From Stenotrophomonas sp. MMGLT7 (GTDB taxonomy: Bacteria; Pseudomonadota; Gammaproteobacteria; Xanthomonadales; Xanthomonadaceae), in the NCBI RefSeq assembly GCF_021168555.1, contig NZ_JAJOZS010000010.1, positions 62,001-126,000 of the forward strand: a stretch of DNA of 64,000 bases, given 5' to 3'. The translations under genes and the position numbers were made by a program. The first letter of the stretch is position 1. Every line of letters starts with the position of its first letter. Of this stretch, positions 1 to 8,124 are shown piece after piece. The notes below the pieces were generated by a model. That model ran no database searches. It was not told the origin of the DNA and saw nothing but the letters and a program-made list of their open reading frames with translations.

Positions 1-810
1 GACCTTGGCGTAGCGCTTGACCAGCGCATCGGCGGCGCCGTCGGCGCCGGCGGCCATGGCCCGCCTAGCATCGGCATCGCTGCTGGACCAGCGCGACAGC
101 TCGCGGCCGCCGTCCACGAACACCCAGTCCGCGGTCCAGCCGCCGCCGCTGCGGTACAGCTTGCCCACCAGTTGCATCGGCGGGCTATAGCGGGCCGAGG
201 CGCGGGCGATGGCGGCGGTGTCCTGGCGCCAGATCGCCCCCACCAGCGCCTGCTCGGCGGCCGAGCCGCCGGGCAGGCCGAGCCGGTAGCCGCGCTCGAT
301 GGCGCGATCGAGCAGGCTGCGCGCGGCATTGGCCTGCTGCACGCCCACCAGCCGCGGGCCGCTGCCGTCGTCGATGGCCAGCCAGGCCACCGGCTTGGGC
401 CGCGGCTGCGGCCACACCGGCAGTCCCAACGCCGCGGCCAGGGCATCCACGTCCTCGGGCCGGAAGCGCGCCACCAGCATGGTGCGGAAGCTCGGCGCGC
501 CGCTGGCCGAGGTGCCCTGGTCCTGGCGGTAGTCGTAGCTGTCCACGTAGTTGCCGGCATTGCGCAGCGCCTGCGCCACGCCCGGCCGGCTCATCACCGC
601 GCGGTCGCCGGACAGCTTGCCGAGCACGCTGCCCAGCGCGCGCGCCAGCGCGCCGGCACGGTCGGCGTCGGCCTGGCTGTTGACCGGCACCTCGGCGTCG
701 TAGGCGCCCTGCGCGGCGGCGGCATCGCCTTCGGTACGCAGCTGCGCCAGCGCGGCGCCGGCCGGAAGGCACAGCAAGAGGGTCATCAGCAGGGCAAGAC
801 TGCGGCGCAT
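1..810 (-). CDS. DUF2066 domain protein, partial at the left edge
   Basis: The reading frame is open from about position 810 to the window edge, so the C-terminus is missing. It begins with a clear signal peptide ([14 protein letters not shown], cleavage near AALAQ) and continues as a soluble periplasmic domain of the DUF2066 type, a family commonly found divergent from purM in Xanthomonadaceae. In-frame ATG codons also lie a few residues upstream (for example at 825), so the exact start is uncertain. I chose 810 because it puts the charged residues directly before the hydrophobic core. Its function is not known. It is divergently transcribed from purM across a gap of about 100 bases that must hold both promoters. 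Confidence 0.75.
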   Translation of the reverse strand, partial: MRRSLALLMTLLLCLPAGAALAQLRTEGDAAAAQGAYDAEVPVNSQADADRAGALARALGSVLGKLSGDRAVMSRPGVAQALRNAGNYVDSYDYRQDQGTSASGAPSFRTMLVARFRPEDVDALAAALGLPVWPQPRPKPVAWLAIDDGSGPRLVGVQQANAARSLLDRAIERGYRLGLPGGSAAEQALVGAIWRQDTAAIARASARYSPPMQLVGKLYRSGGGWTADWVFVDGGRELSRWSSSDADARRAMAAGADGAADALVKRYAKV

Positions 811-917
811 TGCAGGTTCCATCATTCGGATCATCACCGGGAATTGTTGCCCGAATGGCGGCTGGGCGCCAATGCGGACTGTTAAAATCGCCAACTTTCC
901 ATCACCGGTGCCTGCTT

Positions 918-1973
918 GTGACCCCGACGTCTCCTGCGAATCCTCCGCTGACCTACCGTGACGCCGGCGTCGACATCGACGCGGGCAACACGGTGGTCGA
1001 GCGCATCAAGCCCCTGGTCAAGCGCACCTTCCGCCCGGAAGTGATGGGCGGGCTGGGCGGCTTCGGCGCGCTGTTCGACCTGGCCGGCAAGTACCGGGAG
1101 CCGGTGCTGGTCTCGGGCACCGACGGCGTCGGCACCAAGCTCAAGCTGGCCCAGCAGCTCGGCCGCCACGACAGCATCGGCATCGACCTGGTGGGCATGT
1201 GCGTGAACGACGTGCTGGTACAGGGGGCCGAACCGCTGTTCTTCCTGGACTACTTCGCCACCGGCAAGCTGGACGTGGACACCACGGTGGCGGTGGTCGG
1301 CGGCATCGCCCGCGGCTGCGAGCTGGCCGGCTGCGCGCTGATCGGCGGCGAGACCGCGGAGATGCCGGACATGTACGGTCCCGGCGAGTACGACCTGGCC
1401 GGCTTCACCGTGGCGGCGGTGGAGAAGTCGCAGCTGCTCGACGGCAGCCGGGTGAGCCAGGGCGACGTGCTGATCGGCATCGCCTCCTCCGGCCCGCATT
1501 CCAACGGCTACTCGCTGATCCGCAGGATCCTCGAGCGCAGCGGCGCCCCGATGGGCTTCGACCTGGGCGAGTCGACGCTGGAGGACGCGCTGATGGCGCC
1601 CACCGCGCTGTACGTCAAGCCGGTACTGGAACTGCTGCGCCGCCATGGCGTGGACGGCATCCACGGCATGGCCCACATCACCGGCGGCGGCCTGACCGAG
1701 AACATCATCCGCGTGGTGCCGCAGGGCCTGGGGCTGGACATCGCCGCCAGCGCCTGGCCGCAGCCGCCGGTGTTCGCCTGGCTGCAGCAGGCCGGCGCGG
1801 TGGCCGACGCCGAGATGTGGCGCACCTTCAACTGCGGCATCGGCTTCGTGCTGATCGTGCCGCCGGCCCAGGCCGCCGCCATCGGCAACGACCTGGACGG
1901 CCTGGGGCTGCAGAACTGGCAGATCGGCCAGGTGACCGCGACAGGCGGCGGCGAGCGGGTCAGGATCGGCTGA
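918..1973 (+). CDS. purM: Phosphoribosylformylglycinamidine cyclo-ligase (AIR synthetase)
   Basis: PurM performs the fifth step of de novo purine synthesis, the ATP-dependent ring closure of FGAM to AIR in the cytoplasm. The 351-residue length is normal. Family signatures are visible: the glycine-rich segment [10 protein letters not shown] near residue 75, GGETAEMP near residue 150, [13 protein letters not shown] and the C-terminal [11 protein letters not shown]. The start is a GTG at 918. The frame stays open upstream, but that stretch runs into the divergent DUF2066 promoter region and adds no family sequence. purN follows after about 100 bases in the same direction, so the two form a purine operon. 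Confidence 0.95.
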   Translation: MTPTSPANPPLTYRDAGVDIDAGNTVVERIKPLVKRTFRPEVMGGLGGFGALFDLAGKYREPVLVSGTDGVGTKLKLAQQLGRHDSIGIDLVGMCVNDVLVQGAEPLFFLDYFATGKLDVDTTVAVVGGIARGCELAGCALIGGETAEMPDMYGPGEYDLAGFTVAAVEKSQLLDGSRVSQGDVLIGIASSGPHSNGYSLIRRILERSGAPMGFDLGESTLEDALMAPTALYVKPVLELLRRHGVDGIHGMAHITGGGLTENIIRVVPQGLGLDIAASAWPQPPVFAWLQQAGAVADAEMWRTFNCGIGFVLIVPPAQAAAIGNDLDGLGLQNWQIGQVTATGGGERVRIG

Positions 1974-2071
1974 GTGCCGGCACCGGCCATGATCGCCAGC
2001 AAGGCCGCACCGACCCGGACCACGGCGATTTCCGGCCCGCCGGCATGGCCGCGGCACGGGGAGCGCCGCCG

Positions 2072-2737
2072 ATGACGGCATCGTCGCCCGCCCGCATCGC
2101 CGTGCTGGCGTCCGGCCGCGGCAGCAACCTGCAGGCCCTGCTCGACGCCATCGCCGCCGGCCGCCTGCAGGCCCGGGTGGTGGGCGTGTTCTCCGATCGC
2201 CCGGGCGCGCCGGCGCTGGCCCGGGTGGCGCCGCGATTGCGCTGGGCGCAGGCGCCGGCGGGCTCCGCCGACCGCGCCGCCTTCGAGCAGGCGATGGCCG
2301 CCGCGATCGATGCCGCGGCCCCGGACTGGATCGTCTGCGCCGGCTACATGCGCATCCTCGGCGACGCCTTCGTGCGGCGCTACGCCGGCCGGCTGGTCAA
2401 CATCCACCCTTCCCTGCTGCCGCGCCACCGCGGCCTGCGCACCCACGCCCAGGCGCTGGCCGCCGGCGACAGCGAGCATGGCGCCAGCGTGCACTTCGTC
2501 GTGCCCGAGCTCGATGCCGGCGCGGTCATCGCCCAGGCGGCGGTGCCGGTGCTGCCCGGCGACACCCCCGAAAGCCTGGCCGGGCGCGTGCTGGAGCGCG
2601 AGCACCCGCTGCTGGTGGCCTGCCTGCAGTGGCTGGCCGCCGGCCGCCTGGCTGAACGCGGCGGCCAGGTACTGCTCGATGGTCAGTGCCTGTTTAGTCC
2701 GTTGCGCCTAGATTGCCGGGACAGCCTGCATTCCTGA
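2072..2737 (+). CDS. purN: Phosphoribosylglycinamide formyltransferase (GAR transformylase)
   Basis: PurN transfers a formyl group from 10-formyl-tetrahydrofolate to GAR, the third step of purine synthesis. The 221-residue protein shows the N-terminal SGRGSNLQALLDA phosphate loop, the catalytic block VNIHPSLLP (Asn and His) and the downstream HGASVHFV and DAGAVI segments that carry the catalytic Asp. The ATG at 2072 is used because the family begins directly with a short tail before RIAVLASGRGSN. The upstream extension of this frame lies antisense to nothing and within the out-of-frame part of purM. The C-terminus runs about 20 residues past the usual end and its 3' end lies about 70 bases before the next gene. 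Confidence 0.95.
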   Translation: MTASSPARIAVLASGRGSNLQALLDAIAAGRLQARVVGVFSDRPGAPALARVAPRLRWAQAPAGSADRAAFEQAMAAAIDAAAPDWIVCAGYMRILGDAFVRRYAGRLVNIHPSLLPRHRGLRTHAQALAAGDSEHGASVHFVVPELDAGAVIAQAAVPVLPGDTPESLAGRVLEREHPLLVACLQWLAAGRLAERGGQVLLDGQCLFSPLRLDCRDSLHS

Positions 2738-2805
2738 GATCGCGTCCACGCCCTGGAGACACGGCACGCGTGCATGATGCACGCTTCCTTTCCCTTGCCG
2801 TCGCC

Positions 2806-3573
2806 ATGAAACCGATCCTGCTCAACGCCGCGCTGTTCGCCCTTGCCCTGCTGCCGATCGGCAGTGGTACGGCACAGGACGGCCCCGCGAGCGCTGTCGA
2901 CTCCGGCAGCGCATGGTCGGCGCCTGCGCTGGAACCGTTCGTGGCCACCTACCAGGCCCTGTACAAGGGCAAGGAGGCCGGCGACGCCACCATGAAGGTG
3001 CTGCACAACCAAGGCAGCCAGTGGCGCGTGGACATGGCGGTGCACGGGCGCAAGGGCTTCGCCGGCGTGCTCGGCCTGAACCTCGAGCAGAGCACCGTGT
3101 TCGAGAACCGCGGCAACCGCTACTTCCCGCTCAGCCAGAGCACGGTGCGCAAGGGCCTGTTCCTGGGCAAGCGCGCTACCGGCGTGTACGACTGGCAGGC
3201 CCACACCGCGCAGTGGAGCGGCGACCTGAAGAAGGAGCGGCGCCAGCCGATCCCGATCCAGGCCGGCGACCAGAGCGCGCTGCTGCTGAACCTGTCGCTG
3301 ATGCGCGACGCCCGCCCCGGCGCCAGCCTGCACTACCGCTACGTCGATTTCGGCCGGGTGCGCCAGCACGACTACCGCGCCGCCGACGTCACCGAGATCG
3401 TGCAGGTCGGCGACCTCAGCTACGACGCCCTGCGGGTGTACCGCACCAACGGCGGCAACGACGAAACCATCCTGTGGATCGCCGACGGCGTGCCGACGCC
3501 GGTACGCATCCTCCAGCGCGAGGACGGCGAGGACCGCATCGACCTGCGCCTGACCGAATACCAAGGAGCCTGA
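2806..3573 (+). CDS. DUF3108 exported protein, first of a tandem pair
   Basis: This 255-residue protein has a signal peptide (MKPILLNAALFALALLP, cleavage around TAQ) and a DUF3108 domain starting at FVATYQALYKGKEAGDA. DUF3108 proteins are periplasmic or outer-membrane-associated beta-rich proteins of unknown biochemical role, often linked to the envelope. ATG 2806 is preferred over the in-frame ATG at 2713 because the signal peptide begins there and 2713 overlaps the end of purN. The next gene is a paralogue only two bases downstream, so the pair is a tandem duplication expressed together, probably also with purMN by read-through. Confidence 0.85.
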   Translation: MKPILLNAALFALALLPIGSGTAQDGPASAVDSGSAWSAPALEPFVATYQALYKGKEAGDATMKVLHNQGSQWRVDMAVHGRKGFAGVLGLNLEQSTVFENRGNRYFPLSQSTVRKGLFLGKRATGVYDWQAHTAQWSGDLKKERRQPIPIQAGDQSALLLNLSLMRDARPGASLHYRYVDFGRVRQHDYRAADVTEIVQVGDLSYDALRVYRTNGGNDETILWIADGVPTPVRILQREDGEDRIDLRLTEYQGA

Positions 3574-3575
3574 GC

Positions 3576-4259
3576 ATGCATACGCTTTCCCGACCCCTGA
3601 GCCTGTTCGCCGCCGCCACGCTGGCGCTGGCCAGCCTGCCGGCGCTCGCCCTGCAGCCGTTCAAGGCCGACTACCAGGCCAGCTACATGGGCATGCAGGC
3701 CAGCGGCGTGATGACGCTGGCCCAGGAGAACGGCAACCGCTGGCGCTACAGCCTGTCGATCAAGAACCCGATGGCCGACCTGAGCCAGAGCACGCTGTTC
3801 GAGGAGAACGAGGGCCAGATGCGCCCGCTCAGCAGCAGCGACAGGTCGGTGCTGCTGGTGAAGAAGCGCAGCGTCGAGGGCACCTACGACTGGAACGCCG
3901 GCCAGGCCACCTGGAGCGGCGACGTCAAGCCCGAGCGCCGCGGCCCGGTGGCGATCAAGCCCGGCGACCTGGACGCGCTGCTGGTCAACCTGGCCATCGC
4001 CCGCGACGTCGCCGCCGGCAAAACGCTGAGCTACCGCATGGTCGACGACGGCCGCGTCAAGCCGATGACCTATCGCGTCGTCGGCAAGGAGGCGGTGACC
4101 GTCAACGGCAAGCAGCAGCAGGCCACCAAGGTCTCGCGCACCGACGGCGACAAGGAACTGATCGCCTGGATCGTGCCCGACCTGCCGGTGCCGGCGCGCC
4201 TGCTGCAGCGCGAGAAGGGCCAGGACGCGCTGGACCTGACCATCCGCTCGGTACGCTGA
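3576..4259 (+). CDS. DUF3108 exported protein, second of a tandem pair
   Basis: The 227-residue protein has a signal peptide ending near LPALA and a DUF3108 domain that aligns along its whole length with the preceding gene. Shared landmarks include LSQSTLFEEN versus LEQSTVFENR, TYDWNAGQATWSGD versus VYDWQAHTAQWSGD, and PARLLQREKGQDALDL versus PVRILQREDGEDRIDL. It starts two bases after the previous stop, indicating translational coupling. A strong hairpin terminator follows at 4285. Function is unknown. The two copies differ enough in their variable loops that they are probably not interchangeable. Confidence 0.85.
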   Translation: MHTLSRPLSLFAAATLALASLPALALQPFKADYQASYMGMQASGVMTLAQENGNRWRYSLSIKNPMADLSQSTLFEENEGQMRPLSSSDRSVLLVKKRSVEGTYDWNAGQATWSGDVKPERRGPVAIKPGDLDALLVNLAIARDVAAGKTLSYRMVDDGRVKPMTYRVVGKEAVTVNGKQQQATKVSRTDGDKELIAWIVPDLPVPARLLQREKGQDALDLTIRSVR

Positions 4260-4284
4260 TCGCGCCCGGCCCTGCCTGCGACGC

Positions 4285-4314
4285 GACGCCCGGCATCGTC
4301 CGGGCGTCGTCCTT
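4285..4314 (+). terminator. Hairpin terminator after the purMN-DUF3108 genes
   Basis: A nine-base stem (gacgcccgg / ccgggcgtc) with a six-base loop is followed by a short run containing ttt. It lies 25 bases past the last stop codon of the rightward gene block. Confidence 0.6.
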
Positions 4315-4422
4315 TGCGCGGCATGTGCCGCTGATTGCCGCTGCGGCCCGCGGCTGCACGCCGCCCAGGGTCGCGCTTGCTAAACTCCGCCCACTTTTTT
4401 TGATCTCGCACGGATTGCCCAG

Positions 4423-6426
4423 ATGCCCAACGTTCGTCCGCTTGCCCTTGCCGTCGGTCTCGGCCTGCTCGCCGCGATCACGGTCGCCGATGCCGCGCCC
4501 AAGAAGCGCGCCGCCAAGGCACCCGCCATTCCCGCCGCCTGCAGCGATTTCTACGATGCGGCCAATGCCGACTGGCTCAAGGCCAACCCGGCGCCCGCCC
4601 TGGGCTCGGTCACCGCGCTGGGCCAGCTCTCCGAGCGCGCCCTGCAGCAGCAGCGCGAGCTGCTGGACGCGGCGATGAACGCCCCGCAGGGCAACGTGCA
4701 GAAGCTGCTGGGCGATTTCTGGGCCAGCGGCCTGGACGAGGCCGCGGTCGAGCGCGACGGCTCCAACCCGATCGCCCCGCTGCTGGCCCGCATCACCGCC
4801 ATCAAGCGCGCCAAGGACGTGCCGCCGGCGATCGCCGCCCTGCACCAGGTCGGCATCCCGGTGGCGTTCAACTTCGGCCCGGACATCGACCTGAAGGCGC
4901 TGGACCGCCACATCGGCTACTTCATGCAGGGCGGCCTGGGCCTGCCCGATCCGGCCTACTACACCCGCACCGACGCCGACACCGTGGCGCTGCTGGGTCG
5001 CTACCGCGCCTACGTCAAGCAGATCCTGGCGCTGACCGGCACTCCCGCCGACCGGCTCGATGCCGATTCGGCCTCGGTGATCCAGATCGAGACGCTGCTG
5101 GCGCGCCAGGCGCAGCCGCTGTCGCAGATCGCCAACCCGTTCAACAACTACGCCCCGGTCGCCACCAAGGACCTGGCCAAGCAGTACCGCAACCTGCAGA
5201 TCGGCGACTTCCTCAAGGCGCAGGGCGTGAACGACGACCTGGTGTCGCTGTCCGACACCGCGTTCTTCCAGCAGCTCGACGGCATGATCAGCAGCATCAA
5301 GCCCGAGCAGTGGAAGGCCTACCTGAGCTGGCGCGTCGGCGATGCGATGGCGCCCTACCTGTCCAGGAGCTTCCGCGACGCCGAGTCCGGCTTCCGCGGC
5401 CGCGTGCTGCGCGGCCAGACCGCCCCGGCACCGCGCTGGCAGCAGGTGCTCGATGCCATCAACGTCGCCGCCGGCCCGATGCTCGGCCGCGAGTACGTCG
5501 CCCGCTACCTGTCGCCGGAGAACCGCCGCGTGGCCGCGATCGTGGTCGACCAGGTGCGCCAGGCGCAGGTCGAGGCGATCGAGCGCAGCACCTGGCTGAG
5601 CGCCGAGGCCAAGGCCGAGGCCAAGGCCAAGCTGGACGCGATGAAGATCGAGATCGGCGCCCCGCGCCGCGACCTGGACTACAGCGTGCAGCCGATGGGC
5701 CGCGGCAGCTTCGGCGGCAACATGCTGATCGCCTCCACCTGGCGCCACCGCGAGGAGATGAAGCGCATCGGCAAGGGCAACGCCGACCGCCGCTGGGACG
5801 TGCTGCCGCAGCAGCCGGCGCTGGCCTACGACCTGGCGCAGAACCGCCTGATCGTCACCGCCGCGGTACTGCAGCCGCCGGTGTTCGGCTTCACTCCCGG
5901 CGCCGACCCGGCGCCGCTGTACGGCTCCTATGGCGCGCTGGTGGCGCACGAGATCAGCCGCGCGGTGGACGCCAAGGGCGCGATGGTCGACGCCCAGGGC
6001 CAGCTGCGCAGCTGGTGGACCCCGGCCGACAAGAGCGCCTGGGCCCAGTTCGGCAATCGCATCACCGCGCAGTACGGCAGCTACGACGTCCCCGGCCTGA
6101 AGGGCGCCAAGGTCAACGGCACCCTCACCCAGGATGAGAACCTGGCCGACCTGGCCGGCGTGGAACTGGCCTGGGCCGCCTACGGCAAGGTGCAGCCGGA
6201 GGCCACCGAGGCCGGCAGGCACGCGTTCTTTAATGCCTGGGCCGGATTGTGGGCACAGCAGCTGTCGGAGGCCGATGCCGCGCAGCGGGTCGGCTCGGAC
6301 ATCCGTGCGCCCGGCAAGTGGCGCACCAACGGGCCGCTGTCCAACCTGCCCGAGTTCTCGGCCAGCTTCGGCTGCAAGGCCGGCCAGCCGATGGTGCGCA
6401 ACGACGCGCTGCGGATCTGGCCCTGA
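4423..6426 (+). CDS. M13 family peptidase homologue with a degenerate zinc site
   Basis: This 667-residue exported protein (signal peptide MPNVRPLALAVGLGLLAAIT) aligns throughout with the neprilysin/PepO M13 family, beginning at the CSDFYDAANADWLKANP block that opens the mature domain. M13 enzymes are zinc endopeptidases that need HExxH, a downstream ExxxD and an NAxY substrate-binding motif. Here the zinc motif reads HEISR (second His replaced by Arg), the position of NAxY reads LAYD, and only the ExxxD-like ENLADLAG is kept. The fold should be intact but catalysis is unlikely. It may be a pseudopeptidase with a binding or regulatory role. It is monocistronic, bounded by hairpin terminators on both sides. 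Confidence 0.9.
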   Translation: MPNVRPLALAVGLGLLAAITVADAAPKKRAAKAPAIPAACSDFYDAANADWLKANPAPALGSVTALGQLSERALQQQRELLDAAMNAPQGNVQKLLGDFWASGLDEAAVERDGSNPIAPLLARITAIKRAKDVPPAIAALHQVGIPVAFNFGPDIDLKALDRHIGYFMQGGLGLPDPAYYTRTDADTVALLGRYRAYVKQILALTGTPADRLDADSASVIQIETLLARQAQPLSQIANPFNNYAPVATKDLAKQYRNLQIGDFLKAQGVNDDLVSLSDTAFFQQLDGMISSIKPEQWKAYLSWRVGDAMAPYLSRSFRDAESGFRGRVLRGQTAPAPRWQQVLDAINVAAGPMLGREYVARYLSPENRRVAAIVVDQVRQAQVEAIERSTWLSAEAKAEAKAKLDAMKIEIGAPRRDLDYSVQPMGRGSFGGNMLIASTWRHREEMKRIGKGNADRRWDVLPQQPALAYDLAQNRLIVTAAVLQPPVFGFTPGADPAPLYGSYGALVAHEISRAVDAKGAMVDAQGQLRSWWTPADKSAWAQFGNRITAQYGSYDVPGLKGAKVNGTLTQDENLADLAGVELAWAAYGKVQPEATEAGRHAFFNAWAGLWAQQLSEADAAQRVGSDIRAPGKWRTNGPLSNLPEFSASFGCKAGQPMVRNDALRIWP

Positions 6427-6448
6427 GCGGTTCGGCCTGGCTGCAAAC

Positions 6449-6479
6449 GGAAACGGCGCGGACATCCGCGCCGTTTTCC
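6449..6479 (+). terminator. Hairpin terminator after the M13-like gene
   Basis: A nearly perfect inverted repeat (ggaaacggcgcgga and its complement) is followed by the tttt-containing side. It starts 22 bases beyond the stop codon and is the usual layout of an intrinsic terminator. Confidence 0.75.
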
Positions 6480-6515
6480 ATTGGCTCGTCGGCCACGCGG
6501 GACGAGCTGCCAGCC

Positions 6516-6586
6516 TGTGGCCCCGGTAGGCAAGGCCCAGCCGGGATGGCTTGTTCCGGGTTCGCTTCGCCTACCCGGGCTACGGT
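6516..6586. repeat. Palindromic intergenic repeat, copy 1
   Basis: The segment is bounded by inverted halves: gtggccccggtaggc on the left and gcctacccgggctacgg on the right. A second element with the same end sequence lies at 7976-8086, on the other side of the rhomboid and alkyltransferase-like genes. Such short palindromic units with the core gtagcccggg are dispersed in Xanthomonadaceae intergenic regions. Confidence 0.55.
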
Positions 6587-6649
6587 CTTCCGCCGGCAAC
6601 CGGACGCTCGCCGGTCTGCAGCCGATGCGGGGATGGCGCCCGCACAGGC

Positions 6650-7315
6650 CTACCTGACGATGCGCGGGCGCGGCGGCTTGCGTCCGCCGCCGAACGGCGG
6701 CTGCCCGCGCCAGTAGCGGATCAGCAGCCAGCCGAACAGCATGCCGCCCAGGTGGGCGAAGTGGGCCACGCCCGGCTGCCAGCCGGTGAAGCCGAGCATC
6801 AGCTCGATCGCGCCGAACACGATCACGAAGGTGCGCGCCTTCATCGGGATCGGCGGGAACAGCAGCATCACCCGCTGGTTCGGGAACAGCATGCCGTAGG
6901 CCAGCAGCAGGCCGAACACGCCGCCGGAAGCGCCCAGCGTCGGGTACGCGGCGCCGCCGCTGGACACCGTCCACCAGCCCACCAGCAACTGGCACAGGCC
7001 GGCGCCGGCCACGCACACCAGGTAGTAGGTGAGGAAGCGCTTGCCGCCCCAGGTCTGCTCCAGCGGCGCGCCAAACATGAAAAGCGCCAGCATGTTGAAG
7101 AACAGGTGGCTGAAGCTGCCGTGCAGGAAGCCGTAGGTCAGCAACTGCCAGATCTGGAAGTTCTGCGCCGGCGAGAACGGGTCGAAGCCGTACTCGCTGA
7201 CGGGCCACAGCATGAAGGGGGCGAAGGTGGAATCACCCAGCATCCACTGCAGCAGGAACAGGAGGCCGTTGCCGATCAGCAGGGCCTGGGTGACCGGAGG
7301 AAGTCGGGGGAACAT
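6650..7315 (-). CDS. Rhomboid family intramembrane serine protease
   Basis: Rhomboids cleave transmembrane segments of substrate proteins inside the inner membrane. The 221-residue protein shows the family landmarks in order: the HGSFSHLFFNMLALFMFG helix with the conserved His and Asn, the catalytic serine in GASGGVFGLL, and the catalytic histidine in HFAHLGGMLFG. About six hydrophobic helices are visible. ATG 7315 is chosen because it begins the family N-terminus (MFPRLPPVTQALL); the frame extends upstream without relevant sequence. The C-terminal tail is basic and proline-rich, as is common for the cytoplasmic end. It is flanked by palindromic repeats. Confidence 0.92.
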   Translation of the reverse strand: MFPRLPPVTQALLIGNGLLFLLQWMLGDSTFAPFMLWPVSEYGFDPFSPAQNFQIWQLLTYGFLHGSFSHLFFNMLALFMFGAPLEQTWGGKRFLTYYLVCVAGAGLCQLLVGWWTVSSGGAAYPTLGASGGVFGLLLAYGMLFPNQRVMLLFPPIPMKARTFVIVFGAIELMLGFTGWQPGVAHFAHLGGMLFGWLLIRYWRGQPPFGGGRKPPRPRIVR

Positions 7316-7499
7316 GAAGTGATCCGTCGGAGCCAGCCGACATGATAGCCGCGCGCCGGATGCCGGTCCGCACATCGCATCGACGTCGGCGCGGATGCCG
7401 GTACCGGCGGTATCCCTGGTCACGTTCGACGCCATCGCCGCAACAACGGCGGTGGCGGCGCTTCAACGCCGCAAGCGGCATTCGGGCATTGAAGTGACC

Positions 7500-7889
7500 C
7501 TAGGACTGCGGCCCCCACAGCGCCTGGTCGAGATCGCGCGGCGCCCGCACCCGCTTCACCCGGCCCGCCTGCACCGCCACGCCCTCGCTGCGCAGGCGCT
7601 GGCATTGCTCGCGCCAGCCTCTCGATCCCTCCGGCAGGGCGATGCGCCCGTCCGAACGCAGCACCCGGTGCCACGGCAGCGCCGGATCGTCGTTGCCGGC
7701 CAGGATCTTCGCCACCAGCCGCGCCCTGCCGGGCAGCCCGGCGTGTACGGCGACCTCGCCGTAGCCGAGCACCTGGCCGGCGGGGATCGCGCGGATGGTG
7801 CGCAGGATGCGCAGGCGCATCTCGTCGGCCGCGGGCCTTGCCGGCGGTTCGGAGGCCTGCGTACGCGGCGGCCGGAGGCGTTCAGCCAT
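7500..7889 (-). CDS. Alkyltransferase-like protein (ATL, MGMT family without the acceptor Cys)
   Basis: This small protein (129 residues from ATG 7889; an in-frame ATG also lies at 7916) matches the DNA-binding domain of O6-alkylguanine-DNA alkyltransferases: RTIRAIPAGQVLGYGEVA, GLPGRARLVAKIL and the active-site region LPWHRVLRSDG. In true transferases the motif is PCHRV. Here the acceptor cysteine is tryptophan, the hallmark of ATL proteins, which bind and flag alkylated guanine for nucleotide excision repair instead of repairing it themselves. No strong ribosome-binding site separates the two start candidates. Confidence 0.85.
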   Translation of the reverse strand: MAERLRPPRTQASEPPARPAADEMRLRILRTIRAIPAGQVLGYGEVAVHAGLPGRARLVAKILAGNDDPALPWHRVLRSDGRIALPEGSRGWREQCQRLRSEGVAVQAGRVKRVRAPRDLDQALWGPQS

Positions 7890-7975
7890 TGCCGGTCGTG
7901 GGCGCGGCGCAGCCATGGATCGAGGAAGGCGACATGGCGCCGATTCTAAGGTGCGCCACCGGTCGAGCCCAACGA

Positions 7976-8086
7976 CAGCCGGCAACCGTAGCCCCGGTAA
8001 GACCAAGGGCCGTACCCGGGCGCACTTCCATTCCGGGCAAGGATTGCCGGATGCGCTGCGCTCACCCGGGCTACGGTTGCCGGCTG
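7976..8086. repeat. Palindromic intergenic repeat, copy 2
   Basis: The ends form an inverted repeat of about 23 bases with one mismatch: cagccggcaaccgtagcccc at 7976 and its complement ending at 8086. The core gtagccc-ggta is shared with the element at 6516-6586. It lies between the divergent ATL start and the glutathione reductase 3' end. Confidence 0.55.
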
Positions 8087-8124
8087 CGGGCGATGCCCCG
8101 ATCACCCCCACCCGCCCCGCAGGC

